This document shows, piece after piece, positions 26,123 through 34,369 of a DNA stretch of 64,000 nucleotides (positions are counted from its first letter, which is position 1; every line of letters begins with the position of its first letter). A model generated the notes under the pieces. The model had not been told where the DNA came from, ran no database searches, and worked only from the letters and a program-made list of their open reading frames with translations. Origin of the DNA: Streptomonospora nanhaiensis (GTDB lineage Bacteria > Actinomycetota > Actinomycetes > Streptosporangiales > Streptosporangiaceae); assembly GCF_026642255.1 (NCBI RefSeq), contig NZ_CP113264.1, positions 5,642,001 to 5,706,000 on the forward strand, read 5' to 3'. A program made the translations under genes and the position numbers.

Positions 26123-27034
26123 ATGAGTGTGCTCCCCACCCTGGTCCCGCTCGCCGCGGCGCTGGCCGGCGCCCTGGTCGTGCTGACCGCCTGCTACGGC
26201 CTGTACCTGACCATGTCGCGGACCCGGGTGGAGGTGGGCGGTCCGGCGGCCCGCACACCCCGGACCAAGTCGGAGGAGACGTTCTTCCTGCACCGCCTGA
26301 CCGAGGCGATCGGCAAGCCCTTCGTCACGTCGGTCCTGGCGTCGATGAGCCCGCGGATGCGCGCCTCCGTCACCGAGCGGCTGGAGGCGGCGGGGCGCCC
26401 GGACGGGCTGACCGTCGAACGGTACGTGCGGCGCAAGATCGGCGAGGTGGCGCTGTACGGCCCCCTGGGGCTGCTGATGTTCGCCGTGGGCAGCCCCCTG
26501 GTGGGCGTGGTCGTGCTGGCGTTCATGGGGCTGACCGATCTGAGCATGTACGTCCAGGGCCAGGAGCGGGCCGACCGGGTGCAGTCGCAGCTGCCGGACT
26601 TCCTGGACGTGCTCTCGGTGACGGTGAGCGCGGGGATGTCGTTCCGGGCCGCGGTGGCCAGGGTGGCCGAGTCGATGCCCGGGGTGCTCGCCGACGAATT
26701 CACGCTCGCCCTCCGCCAGATGGAGCTGGGGACGTCCCGGCGCGAGGCCTTCGAGATGCTGCGGCGCCGGACCCGCAACGAGTCGCTGAGCAAGTTCGTG
26801 ACCGCCATCCAGCAGGCGGAGGAGCTGGGCGCCCCGCTCAGCGACACCCTGGTGGACATCAGCCGGGACATGCGCCGCGCCGACGCCCAGTACATGCGCC
26901 GCAAGGCCCAGAGGATGAACCCGCGCGTGACGATGGTGACGGCTGTGACCCTGCTGCCGGGGCTGCTGATCCTCATCGTCGGGTCCATGTTCCTGGGCAC
27001 AGAGGTCGACCTCGGCGCCATCTTCGGCGGCTGA
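26123..27034 (+). CDS. tadC: Tad pilus inner-membrane platform protein TadC
   Basis: A 303-residue paralogue of TadB with a T2SSF domain (about 130-270: QSQLPDFLDVLSVTVSAGMS, FRAAVARVAESMPG, KFVTAIQQAEELGAPLSDTL) and terminal membrane spans. It starts 13 bases after tadB with AAGGA in front and is the last gene before a strong hairpin terminator. Confidence 0.9.
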   Translation: MSVLPTLVPLAAALAGALVVLTACYGLYLTMSRTRVEVGGPAARTPRTKSEETFFLHRLTEAIGKPFVTSVLASMSPRMRASVTERLEAAGRPDGLTVERYVRRKIGEVALYGPLGLLMFAVGSPLVGVVVLAFMGLTDLSMYVQGQERADRVQSQLPDFLDVLSVTVSAGMSFRAAVARVAESMPGVLADEFTLALRQMELGTSRREAFEMLRRRTRNESLSKFVTAIQQAEELGAPLSDTLVDISRDMRRADAQYMRRKAQRMNPRVTMVTAVTLLPGLLILIVGSMFLGTEVDLGAIFGG

Positions 27035-27068
27035 CCGCCGGTCCCCCGGGGCAGCCCCCGACCGCGGT

Positions 27069-27102
27069 GGCGGCCCCTCCCCGAGTTCGGGGAGGGGCCG
27101 CC
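27069..27102. terminator. Strong hairpin terminator at the end of the Tad operon
   Basis: A perfect 15-bp stem (27069-27083 with 27088-27102) and a 4-base AGTT loop lie between the convergent tadC and subtilisin genes. It probably works in both directions. Confidence 0.8.
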
Positions 27103-27152
27103 CGGGGTGGGCCGGGCCCTGCCGACGCGGTCGGCGGCGGAGGGCCGGCGGG

Positions 27153-28391
27153 TCACCCGTCGGAGGGGAAGAGGCCGGGGTCGCCCACGTCCAGCAGCGG
27201 TTCGTGGATCCCGTCGCCGGAGGTGTCGGTCCAGTCGTGGTTGCCCGCGCCGACGAGGGCGTCGTACAGCGCCAGCACCCCGGCCCGGTCGGTCGGCTTG
27301 GCCGGGCCCGCGGCCAGCAGTGCCAGGCCGCCCGCGGCGTGGGGCGAGGCCATCGAGGTACCGCTCATGGACCCGTAGCCGCCACCGGGCAGGGTGGAGG
27401 TGATGCAGGAGCCGGGCGCGGCGATCTCCACGACCGAGCCGTAGTTGGAGAAGTAGGACAGGGTGTCGTCGTCGTCACCGGTGCAGCGGAGCGTGCCGCC
27501 GGTACCCCCGGGTGCTCCGTCGGAGTCGGCCATGGAGGAGACCGTCAGGACGTCGGGGTGGTTGGCCGGGAAGAAGTTCGCGGCGTTGGTGGCGCTGTTG
27601 CCCGCGGCGACGGCGAAGGCGACGCCGGCGTCGACCGACCCGGCGATGGCCCTGCTGAGGGCCTGGTTGGTGCACCCCTGACAGCCCAGGCTCATGTTGG
27701 CCACGGCGACCTGGTCTGCGTTGGCGGCGACGTAGTCCACGCCCGCCGTGATCCCGGCGAGGGAGCCGCTGCCGCCGGAGTTCAGGACCTGCACGCTCCA
27801 GACAGCGGCGCCGGGCGCCACGCCCACCACGCCCTCGTCGTTGTCGACGGCGGCGGTGGTGCCCGCGACGTGGGTGCCGTGGCCGTTCCCGTCGGTGCCG
27901 GTGACAGGGACGCAGGTCCCGCTCGTGCAGTTCACGGCGTCCACGACGTTCAGGTCGGGGTGGCCCGCGTCCACACCCGTGTCCAGGACGGCCACTGACA
28001 CGTCGGGCACGTAGTCGGCCTGGCCGTTGATGGCCAGGCCGGGGTTGTCCGGGGCGAAGGTGCGGGCCACCCCGTCCGGGACGTCCTGCGCGAAGGTGTG
28101 CATGACCTGGTCCTCCTGGACGAAGGCCACGTCGGGGTCCTGGAGCAGGGCGGCGGCGTCGGCGGCGGTCATGTCGGCCGCGTAGCCGGTGAGCGCGTGC
28201 TCGTAGACGCTGCTGGGGTCGTCTCCGTGGCGGTCGGCCACGTCGTCCGGGGAGGCGTCCTCGTCCAGGACGACGATGTAGGTGCGTTCCGCCGTGTCCG
28301 TCGTGTCGGTGGCGTCGGCGGCGAGGGCGGGGCTTGCGAGCACGGCCGGCAACAGGGCTGCGGCCGCGAGGACCGCACCGAACTTGCGCAT
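27153..28391 (-). CDS. Secreted subtilisin-like S8 serine protease
   Basis: A 412-residue preproprotein. A Sec signal peptide (1-25, cleavage near LAA) is followed by an I9-type inhibitor propeptide (about 35-100: RTYIVVLDEDASPDDVADRH ... YAADMTAADAAALLQDPDV, A-F-V-E-D-like end) and the S8 catalytic domain. The catalytic triad is intact: Asp137 in AVLDTGVD, His171 in GNGHGTHVAGT and Ser346 in SGTSMASPHAAG, with oxyanion Asn265 in AAGN. Length and layout fit extracellular actinobacterial subtilases. It is not part of the Tad operon, being convergent with it, and its promoter region carries repeated TACGT motifs. Confidence 0.94.
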   Translation of the reverse strand: MRKFGAVLAAAALLPAVLASPALAADATDTTDTAERTYIVVLDEDASPDDVADRHGDDPSSVYEHALTGYAADMTAADAAALLQDPDVAFVQEDQVMHTFAQDVPDGVARTFAPDNPGLAINGQADYVPDVSVAVLDTGVDAGHPDLNVVDAVNCTSGTCVPVTGTDGNGHGTHVAGTTAAVDNDEGVVGVAPGAAVWSVQVLNSGGSGSLAGITAGVDYVAANADQVAVANMSLGCQGCTNQALSRAIAGSVDAGVAFAVAAGNSATNAANFFPANHPDVLTVSSMADSDGAPGGTGGTLRCTGDDDDTLSYFSNYGSVVEIAAPGSCITSTLPGGGYGSMSGTSMASPHAAGGLALLAAGPAKPTDRAGVLALYDALVGAGNHDWTDTSGDGIHEPLLDVGDPGLFPSDG

Positions 28392-28730
28392 GGTGGGAGG
28401 AACCCTTCGGGGAGGGGGCGGGGGATGCGGAGGGTGGCCACCCTGCTTCCATCATGCGCGGCGACCCGGGCGCGGACAATACGTGGTCACTACGTAACTT
28501 CCCGGAGCGGGCGGGGCTACGTAGGGCGTTTCCGCGGACACTGACGGACACCGGCGCGGTGGTTCGCGCCGAACCCCGGATACCGGTCGTGCCGGAGGCA
28601 ATACGTGTCGTGACCGGTTTCGGGAGCGGCCCCGCTCCCACCGCCACCAGGGGCAACGGCGGTGACAGTGGAAGCGGGTCTCCTCACGACCGATCGCAGG
28701 CGGCACACCGCCCACAGTTCCGGACAGCGG
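28392..28730. promoter_or_regulatory. Upstream region of the protease gene with repeated CAATACGTG and TACGTA motifs
   Basis: No gene. CAATACGTG occurs at 28477-28485 and 28599-28607. TACGTA palindromes lie at 28491-28496 and 28518-28523, the first directly after the first CAATACGTG repeat. The protease and the Ddn-hemerythrin gene are transcribed in the same (minus) direction, so this is the protease promoter region, and the repeats may be regulator sites. Confidence 0.45.
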
Positions 28731-29663
28731 CTACGCGGGCCCGCCCGGAGGGAACGGGATGGCGGTCAGGACGGGGAACAGCGCGGACTCCTCGTAGTCC
28801 AGGTGCGCCTCCAGTTCCCGCGTCATCCGGTCCAGCTCACGGCGGAAGGCCTCCGGATCGGCGGTCGCCAGGTCGCCGATGAGCGCCTCCAGCTCTCCGC
28901 GGATGCGGTCCACGGTGCGGTGTTCCTCCGACAGCCTCCGCAGCGCCTCCTCCAGGTGCGGCTCCGCCTCCGCGAGGCGGGGGAACATCGACTCCTCCCC
29001 CGTGTGGTGGTAATGCAGGGACTCGCAGAACGCCAGGCAGTGCTGCCGCAGCTGGAGGTTGAGCCCGAGCACCGGCTCCCCGCCCCCCTCCTGCCCCGCC
29101 CGGGCCGCGCGTTCCGCGAGGAAGGCGTCGGCCTCCTCCCGGACGTGCCGGAGCTGGGCGCGCAGCCAGGTGTGGATCTCCACCAACTTCTCGGCGAGGT
29201 TGGCGGCCTCGGACGGGGCCGCGAGGCGGTCCCGCTCCAGTGCCACCACCGGCAGGACCCTGGCGGTCCCGGCCTGGTAGTCGCCGTATCCGGGGACCAG
29301 GCGCACGACCTCGGCGAACCACCGGTCCCGTTCCGCGCCCTCGGCGGGAACGGCGACGGCGGTGAACTCCTCGGTGCCCAGCTCCACGGTGACCATGGGG
29401 TGGGCGAGGACGTTGTGGTACCAGGCGGGGTGGCGGTCGGAGCCGCCTGCCGAGCCGATGACCAGCAGTTTCCCCTCCACTCGGACGAATCCGAGCGGGG
29501 TGGTGTGCTCGCGGCCCGATCTGGCGCCAGTGGTGGTGAGGAGCAGCAGGTCTCCGCCCTCGAACATGCCGCCCACGCGGCCGCCGTTGGCGCGGAACTC
29601 CTCCACGACCGGGATGTTGAAGTCGCTGACGTGCGGTGCGGTCGGTGCGTACGAATCTGGCAC
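28731..29663 (-). CDS. Fusion of Ddn-like F420 nitroreductase and hemerythrin HHE domain
   Basis: A 310-residue protein starting at the GTG at 29663, behind AAGGAG. Residues about 10-140 are a split-barrel of the Ddn/DUF385 family: FRANGGRVGGMFEGGDLLLL, TTTGARSGREHTTPLGFVRV, then G-S-A-G-G and HPAWYHNVLAHPMVTVELG, all signature segments of deazaflavin (F420)-dependent nitroreductases. Residues about 165-305 are a hemerythrin-like four-helix bundle with the di-iron pattern: IHTWLR, CESLHYHHTGEESMFPRL, EEHRTVD and EAHLDYEESALFPVL. One polypeptide thus joins a redox flavin-type domain with an oxygen or NO-sensing iron domain, suggesting a role in oxidative or nitrosative stress. The fusion is in one uninterrupted frame. 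Cofactors are inferred from the families. Confidence 0.88.
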   Translation of the reverse strand: MPDSYAPTAPHVSDFNIPVVEEFRANGGRVGGMFEGGDLLLLTTTGARSGREHTTPLGFVRVEGKLLVIGSAGGSDRHPAWYHNVLAHPMVTVELGTEEFTAVAVPAEGAERDRWFAEVVRLVPGYGDYQAGTARVLPVVALERDRLAAPSEAANLAEKLVEIHTWLRAQLRHVREEADAFLAERAARAGQEGGGEPVLGLNLQLRQHCLAFCESLHYHHTGEESMFPRLAEAEPHLEEALRRLSEEHRTVDRIRGELEALIGDLATADPEAFRRELDRMTRELEAHLDYEESALFPVLTAIPFPPGGPA

Positions 29664-30129
29664 AGGTCTCCTTCGGGGTGTGGGGTGGGCGACCGTCCCC
29701 GAGGAACCCGCACACGACCGGCGGCGCGCACGGCGGACCGCGCGGCGGAGCACGCCGGCGGGCCGCCCCTGCGCGCGGGCGCACGGAAGGGTCGGGTGGG
29801 GTGACAGGTGTCCCGGAGGCGACCGGGTGTCGTGAATCTCGGGGAGGTCGCGGTGGATCGACGCGTTCGGGCGTGGCTCAGGCCGACGCCGCGCGGACTC
29901 CTAGGCGCGATGCATGGTGGGTGCGCTCACGGTGCTCTCCTCGACGATCAAGGTGCCTCCATGCCCACCGACCGGCCCACTGCTCATGGTCGGGGCACGC
30001 GACACGCCGGTGAGCCTACCCCAGGGGGTAGGGCCGGGTCCACCGGAAGAGGTGTGCCTGCCGTATGGGGCCGGGCCTCCCCGGTCCGTAGCTTCGTGGG
30101 CACACGGATCGAGACGGAGGCGGACCACA
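29664..30129. other. Divergent intergenic region between the Ddn-hemerythrin and DUF418 genes
   Basis: No supportable gene. It contains both promoters, a CsoR-like palindrome at 30015-30032 (separate entry) and an A+T-neutral stretch without other features. Confidence 0.4.
30015..30032. promoter_or_regulatory. CsoR/CstR-like palindrome CCTACCCC-AG-GGGGTAGG
   Basis: The 18-bp sequence CCTACCCCAGGGGGTAGG has two exact 8-base arms around AG, 98 bases before the DUF418 start. TACCCC/GGGGTA half-sites are the pattern bound by CsoR-type copper or persulfide sensors. No such regulator gene is in the window. Confidence 0.5.
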
Positions 30130-31353
30130 GTGAGCCAGGACCCGGGTGCGGCCGGAGCGCCGCCCACAGACCCCGTGCCGACCCCGGCGCGATCCCTCGC
30201 GCCGGACCTGGCACGGGGTTTCATGCTGCTGTTCATCGCCCTGGTGAACGCCCAGTTCTTCCTGGTCGGACCGGACCCGGTGCGGTCGTTCGGCGACCAG
30301 GCGGTGGCGGTCGTCCAGCTCACCCTGGTGAACACCCGCGCCATACCCCTGTTCGCGTTCCTGTTCGGATACGGGACGGTCCAGATCATGCGCAGGGTGC
30401 GCACCGGTGGGGGCGGGTGGATCCACGCCCGCCGCCTGCTGCGGCGGCGCGGCTGGGTGATGCTGGCGATCGGGGCGGCGCACGGCGCCCTGCTGCTGCC
30501 GGTGGACATCGTGGGCGCCTACGGACTGGCACTGCTGCTGTTCGTGGGTCTGACGCGAGCACGCGACGCCACGCTGCTGTGGACCGCGGGTCTGCTGGCA
30601 GCGGGGTCGGTCACCCTGAACACGACGTTGACCGTGCTGCTGGCAGGTGCGGGTGGGGAGACCTCGATCGCCGCGCCGTCGCTGACCGAGGGGGACTTCT
30701 GGACCGCATCGGCCGAGCGGGTCCAGGAGTGGCTGCTGCACACGCCGTACACGATGCTGACCGTCGCCATGCCGATGATCGCCCTGGGCATCTGGGCGGC
30801 GCACCGCCGGATCCTGGAGGAACCGGCCGCGCACCGTACGCTGCTGGTCCGCGCGGCCGTGCTCGGACTCGGTGTGGCCGCCGCCGCAGGGCTGCCGAAC
30901 GCGCTGGTGTACGCGGAACTCATGCCGGCCGGATCCGCGTGGACGGAAGCCCTCCTGGGGCTCCTGCACGACGACACCAGCTGGTTCGGCGGTCTGGGCT
31001 GGGCCGCCCTGTTCGCCCTCCTCGCGGCCCGCTGGGAAGGACGGCGCGGGGCCACCGGGTCCGACGTTCCGTACGGCCCGGTGGTGAGGGCCGTGGCCGC
31101 GGTCGGTCAGCGGTCGCTGACCTGCTATCTGGCGCAGTCGGTGGTGTTCACGCTGGTGTTCGCGCCCTACGGCGCGGGGCTGGGGACGTCCCTCGGCTTC
31201 GCCGGTGCCGCGTCGGTCGCGGTCGCCACCTGGCTCGCCACCGTGGTCCTGGCGGAGGCGTTGCGCAGGTCGGGGCGCCGGGGCCCCGCCGAGGCGGTGC
31301 TGCGCCGTCTGACCTACGCGGGGAGCGCCCACACCCCCTCCCCCTCCTCCTGA
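30130..31353 (+). CDS. DUF418-family multispanning membrane protein
   Basis: A 407-residue protein with about nine to ten hydrophobic segments. It begins with the DUF418/YeiB pattern: SLAPDLARGFMLLFIALVNA, then TRAIPLFAFLFGYGTVQIMR and RRGWVMLAIGAAHGALL. The C-terminal DUF418 domain holds VAAVGQRSLTCYLAQSVVFT, as usual. The GTG at 30130 with GGAGG upstream is chosen; the frame extends upstream without family features. Biochemical role unknown; the family is common in actinobacteria and Bacillus and has been suggested to take part in transport. It converges with the kinase gene. Confidence 0.85.
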   Translation: MSQDPGAAGAPPTDPVPTPARSLAPDLARGFMLLFIALVNAQFFLVGPDPVRSFGDQAVAVVQLTLVNTRAIPLFAFLFGYGTVQIMRRVRTGGGGWIHARRLLRRRGWVMLAIGAAHGALLLPVDIVGAYGLALLLFVGLTRARDATLLWTAGLLAAGSVTLNTTLTVLLAGAGGETSIAAPSLTEGDFWTASAERVQEWLLHTPYTMLTVAMPMIALGIWAAHRRILEEPAAHRTLLVRAAVLGLGVAAAAGLPNALVYAELMPAGSAWTEALLGLLHDDTSWFGGLGWAALFALLAARWEGRRGATGSDVPYGPVVRAVAAVGQRSLTCYLAQSVVFTLVFAPYGAGLGTSLGFAGAASVAVATWLATVVLAEALRRSGRRGPAEAVLRRLTYAGSAHTPSPSS

Positions 31354-31385
31354 GGAGGCGGGCCGGGGCGCGGCGGCCTCACCGG

Positions 31386-33392
31386 TCAGTGGGCGATCGG
31401 CGAGGGGGCCTCGGCCCCCGGGGGCAGCACCTCGGCGGGGTCGGGGACGCGCAGGTCCGGTCTGCCGTTCAGCTCCACGAACGTGTACTGCGTGTACCAC
31501 CGCTCCACCGGGACGGCGGGGGCCATGAGCGACGGCGGCACCTCCTGTGAGACGGGGCGCCCGTTGAGGACGGGGCCGCCGTCCGCGGCGCCCTCCGTGG
31601 CGAAGGACAGCGGGACGCCGTCCTCCGTGGCGACGAGCGTGAACCGTGTCGCCTCCCGCGCGTCCGCGTCGGAGGTACGGAAGTCCCCCTCCACCCGGAC
31701 GGCGGGCACCTCCTCGGGCACACCGCCCGCGAGGTGCCCGTAGGCGTCCTCCGCGGGCGCGGGCGCCCTGAAGACCGTCTCGGCCTCTCCGGTGACCGTG
31801 CCGGCCTCCGCCGCGCGGACGAGCGGCCCGACCACCCCCTCCGGGCTGAACGTGGCGGCCGGCGCGGACCCGACCCGGTACCAGGTGGGGGCGCCGTCCC
31901 AGGCGGTGCCCTCCCCGCGCAGCAGCTCCCCGCCCACCACCATCAGGTCGCTGGTGCGCGACCCGCTGACGGTGCTGCTCCAGCGGAGCGCGTCCGGGGG
32001 CCCGGACCGGCGCAGTACCCGGTCGAACAGGGTCGGGACGGTACCGGTGTCGGCGGGAAGGGGCTGGCCGAAACCCTCGCCGTTCCCCGCGTGCGTGAGC
32101 ACGGTGAGCTCGAAGGACTCCGCGGCCAGGAACGTGTCCAGCGACGCCGCCACCAGGTCCGCCCCGGAGAGCCGCGCGGACCCCTCCGGCTCCACCCCGG
32201 CGCCGCCCCCGCCTTCCGGCGCGGCGGTGTCCGCCCCCTCGGCCAGGGTGTCCAGGAACAGGTACCCGCCGCCGAGCGCCGCACCGGCGAACACTCCCGC
32301 GGCGACCGCGAGGGCGAGGAGCCCGCCCGGCCGCCCCCGGCGCAGGAGGGTGCCGGCGGTGCGCCCGGCGCCTGCGTCCCGCGTGCCCTCCCGGGCCGGG
32401 CCGGCGGGACCGCGGTGCGGCCGGACCGCCCCCGGGCCCTGTTCCGCCAGGGCCCGGGCGGCGTCGGTCCACCGCCCGGGCCGGTGCCAGTCCGTGTCGA
32501 CCGGCGGCCAGTGGGCGTGGACGAGGCCGCGCAGGCGGTCGGCCCACACCTCGCGGGTGGCGTCGTCCTCGACCCCCGCGAGCAGCAGGCACTCCAGGTA
32601 CGCCTCCTCCGACGAGGGCCGTCGCCCGGGGTCCGGCGACAGGGCGCGGCTCAGCAGGTCGCGCAGCCCCTCGGGGACAGCGGACAGGTCGACGGACCCC
32701 TCGCGGGCGCGGCGGGCGGCCTCTGTGAGGGGCTCGCCCCCTCCGGAGGGGGGTCGGCCGGTCGCGGCGAACGCCACCAGGCACGCCCACGAGAACATGT
32801 CCGAGGCGGGGTCGGGACGGGCGCCCGCGCAGCGCTCCGGGGCGAGCCACCCGGGGCCGCCCCCGGGCGCCGGCGCCTCGCCGTCGTCCGACAGGCGCGC
32901 GATCCCGTGGTCGATCAACCGCGGGCCGCCGGGGGCGACGACGACGTTGGCGGGCCTGACGTCACCGTGGGGCACGCCCGCCGCGTGGACCGACGCGAGA
33001 GCCTCCGCGGTCCCCGCCGCAAGGACGAGGAGCGCGCCTCCGGGCAGCGGGCCGCTGTCCTCCACGTGGCGGGCGAGGCCGGTCCCGGGCACGTAGGGGG
33101 TCGCCGACCACGGTCGGGAGCCCAGGTTCCCGCTGTCCGCGACCCTCACGCAGCACACGCCGCGTTTCCCCCGGACCACCGCGGCGGCGCTCCGCGCCCC
33201 TGCGGCCGGGGCCCGCGGGTGGACGAGCTTGAGCGCGACGGGCTCCCCGTCCGGTGACACGGCCGCGTGGACGGTGCCCGTGCCGTCGCGGCCGAGGCGG
33301 CCGATCAACCGGTGGCCGCCGACCGTCTCCGGGTCGTCGCCGGCGAGGGGTCGGACGTGCGGTGGGAGGGGAGTAGACGGGGTGGGTGCCAT
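31386..33392 (-). CDS. Membrane serine/threonine protein kinase with extracellular LppX/LprG-like domain
   Basis: A 668-residue protein. The kinase domain (about 25-290) keeps the Gly-rich loop GRLGRDGTGTV (31-41), Lys55 in VALKLVHP, catalytic loop HGDVRPANV (142-150; HGD instead of HRD) and DHG (161-163) instead of DFG. Asp and Asn needed for catalysis are present, so activity is possible. A single membrane span at about 357-380 leads to an extracellular domain (about 405-668) whose strands (SFELTVLTH, ALRWSSTVSG, ATRFTLVATEDGVPLSFA) resemble the half-barrel of LppX/LprG-type lipid-binding lipoproteins. It is probably a sensor kinase for a lipid or cell-envelope signal. The ATG at 33392 lacks a good ribosome site. 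Confidence 0.82.
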   Translation of the reverse strand: MAPTPSTPLPPHVRPLAGDDPETVGGHRLIGRLGRDGTGTVHAAVSPDGEPVALKLVHPRAPAAGARSAAAVVRGKRGVCCVRVADSGNLGSRPWSATPYVPGTGLARHVEDSGPLPGGALLVLAAGTAEALASVHAAGVPHGDVRPANVVVAPGGPRLIDHGIARLSDDGEAPAPGGGPGWLAPERCAGARPDPASDMFSWACLVAFAATGRPPSGGGEPLTEAARRAREGSVDLSAVPEGLRDLLSRALSPDPGRRPSSEEAYLECLLLAGVEDDATREVWADRLRGLVHAHWPPVDTDWHRPGRWTDAARALAEQGPGAVRPHRGPAGPAREGTRDAGAGRTAGTLLRRGRPGGLLALAVAAGVFAGAALGGGYLFLDTLAEGADTAAPEGGGGAGVEPEGSARLSGADLVAASLDTFLAAESFELTVLTHAGNGEGFGQPLPADTGTVPTLFDRVLRRSGPPDALRWSSTVSGSRTSDLMVVGGELLRGEGTAWDGAPTWYRVGSAPAATFSPEGVVGPLVRAAEAGTVTGEAETVFRAPAPAEDAYGHLAGGVPEEVPAVRVEGDFRTSDADAREATRFTLVATEDGVPLSFATEGAADGGPVLNGRPVSQEVPPSLMAPAVPVERWYTQYTFVELNGRPDLRVPDPAEVLPPGAEAPSPIAH

Positions 33393-33789
33393 GGGGGGAA
33401 CGCTTTCGACTCTCCTGGGCCGTCGGCGCGGTGTCCGACCCGTCCAGCTACGACCCATGGGTACGGGAATCTCCTGGATACAGAGCGTACATTCCCGAAC
33501 GCACCCGGGAACCTCCCCGGTCTCCTCCCACGGCCCGGGGAACGGAGAGCACGGGCCACCGCGCCGGGCCCACGGCCCGGCAGCCCCCCAGGGGGACGGA
33601 CACGGTGCGCCGCCCCGGCGGCGGGTAGCCGGACCTCGAACGGGACCGGCCCGCCGGAGGCGGAGGAGCACGGAGGGCCCCATTGCAGCCGGGCGCAACC
33701 CCTGACAGGGGCCTCCGCCGTCGCCTACTGTGTGAACGCGGCGCCCGGCCACGGCTTCCGTCCGGCCGTGACTGGGCGCTGACCTGCTC
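33393..33789. other. Intergenic region between ArsR and kinase genes
   Basis: No gene recognised. CCCCTGACAGGGG at 33699-33711 is a perfect 6-bp inverted repeat around one base, near the ArsR gene's 3' end; it could be a short terminator stem or a regulator site for the kinase gene. Confidence 0.35.
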
Positions 33790-34185
33790 TCATGTGGCCG
33801 CTGGGACCGATGAACCCTCGGTTGCCCCGTGCTTCTCCGGGGACGCGGGTTCCTCCGACTCCCTGGCGAGAGCGGTGTCCCGGCACTCCAGCACCGACTC
33901 CAGCAGCCCCGGGAAGCGCCCCTCCAGCTCCGCGTCGCGCAGGGAGATGAAGCACCGCGTGCCCTCGGTGCGGTTCTGCACCAGGCCGGCGTTGCGCAGG
34001 ATCTTCAGGTGGTGGCTCAGCGTGGACTGGGCGATGGGGAGGTCGATGTCCTTCCACGCCCGCTCACCCTCCATCGCCGCGAGCATCCGCACGATCCGCA
34101 ACCGGGTCGGCTCGGCCAGCGCGGAGAGCACCGTCACCAGCTCCACGTCGTTGAGGGCGGGGTGCTCCTGCTCCCTGGGAGCCAA
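33790..34185 (-). CDS. ArsR/SmtB-family transcriptional repressor
   Basis: A 131-residue winged-helix protein: ALAEPTRLRIVRMLAAMEGE, then IAQSTLSHHLKILRNAGLVQ as recognition helix and RTEGTRCFISLRDAELE as wing. The TTG at 34185 is chosen because GAGGAG lies at proper distance. It lacks the paired Cys metal site of classical ArsR in helix 3, having none in the segment before STLSHH, and so belongs to the many non-metal or alternative sensors. It is divergent from the luciferase-like oxidoreductase gene, with a perfect palindrome between them, so it probably represses both. Confidence 0.88.
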   Translation of the reverse strand: MAPREQEHPALNDVELVTVLSALAEPTRLRIVRMLAAMEGERAWKDIDLPIAQSTLSHHLKILRNAGLVQNRTEGTRCFISLRDAELEGRFPGLLESVLECRDTALARESEEPASPEKHGATEGSSVPAAT

Positions 34186-34264
34186 GGCGGTCCTCCTCGT
34201 ACGGGGCCTGGCCGACGGCCAGACGGGATTTGGCTCATGGACAGTCGCGAGTGTACCTTCGTAA

Positions 34265-34287
34265 TTCGATGTTCGTCGAACATCGAA
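34265..34287. promoter_or_regulatory. Perfect 23-bp palindromic operator for the ArsR protein
   Basis: TTCGATGTTCG (34265-34275) and its exact complement (34277-34287) flank a single T between the divergent ArsR and oxidoreductase genes. Length, symmetry and position suit an ArsR-family operator that controls both directions. Confidence 0.8.
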
Positions 34288-34369
34288 CGCGCAGACAGGC
34301 TGGGGTCACCGACCCTCCCGCCCCGGCCCTGCCGCAGGAACCGCTACGCAGCAGGGGAAGAGGGCAACC

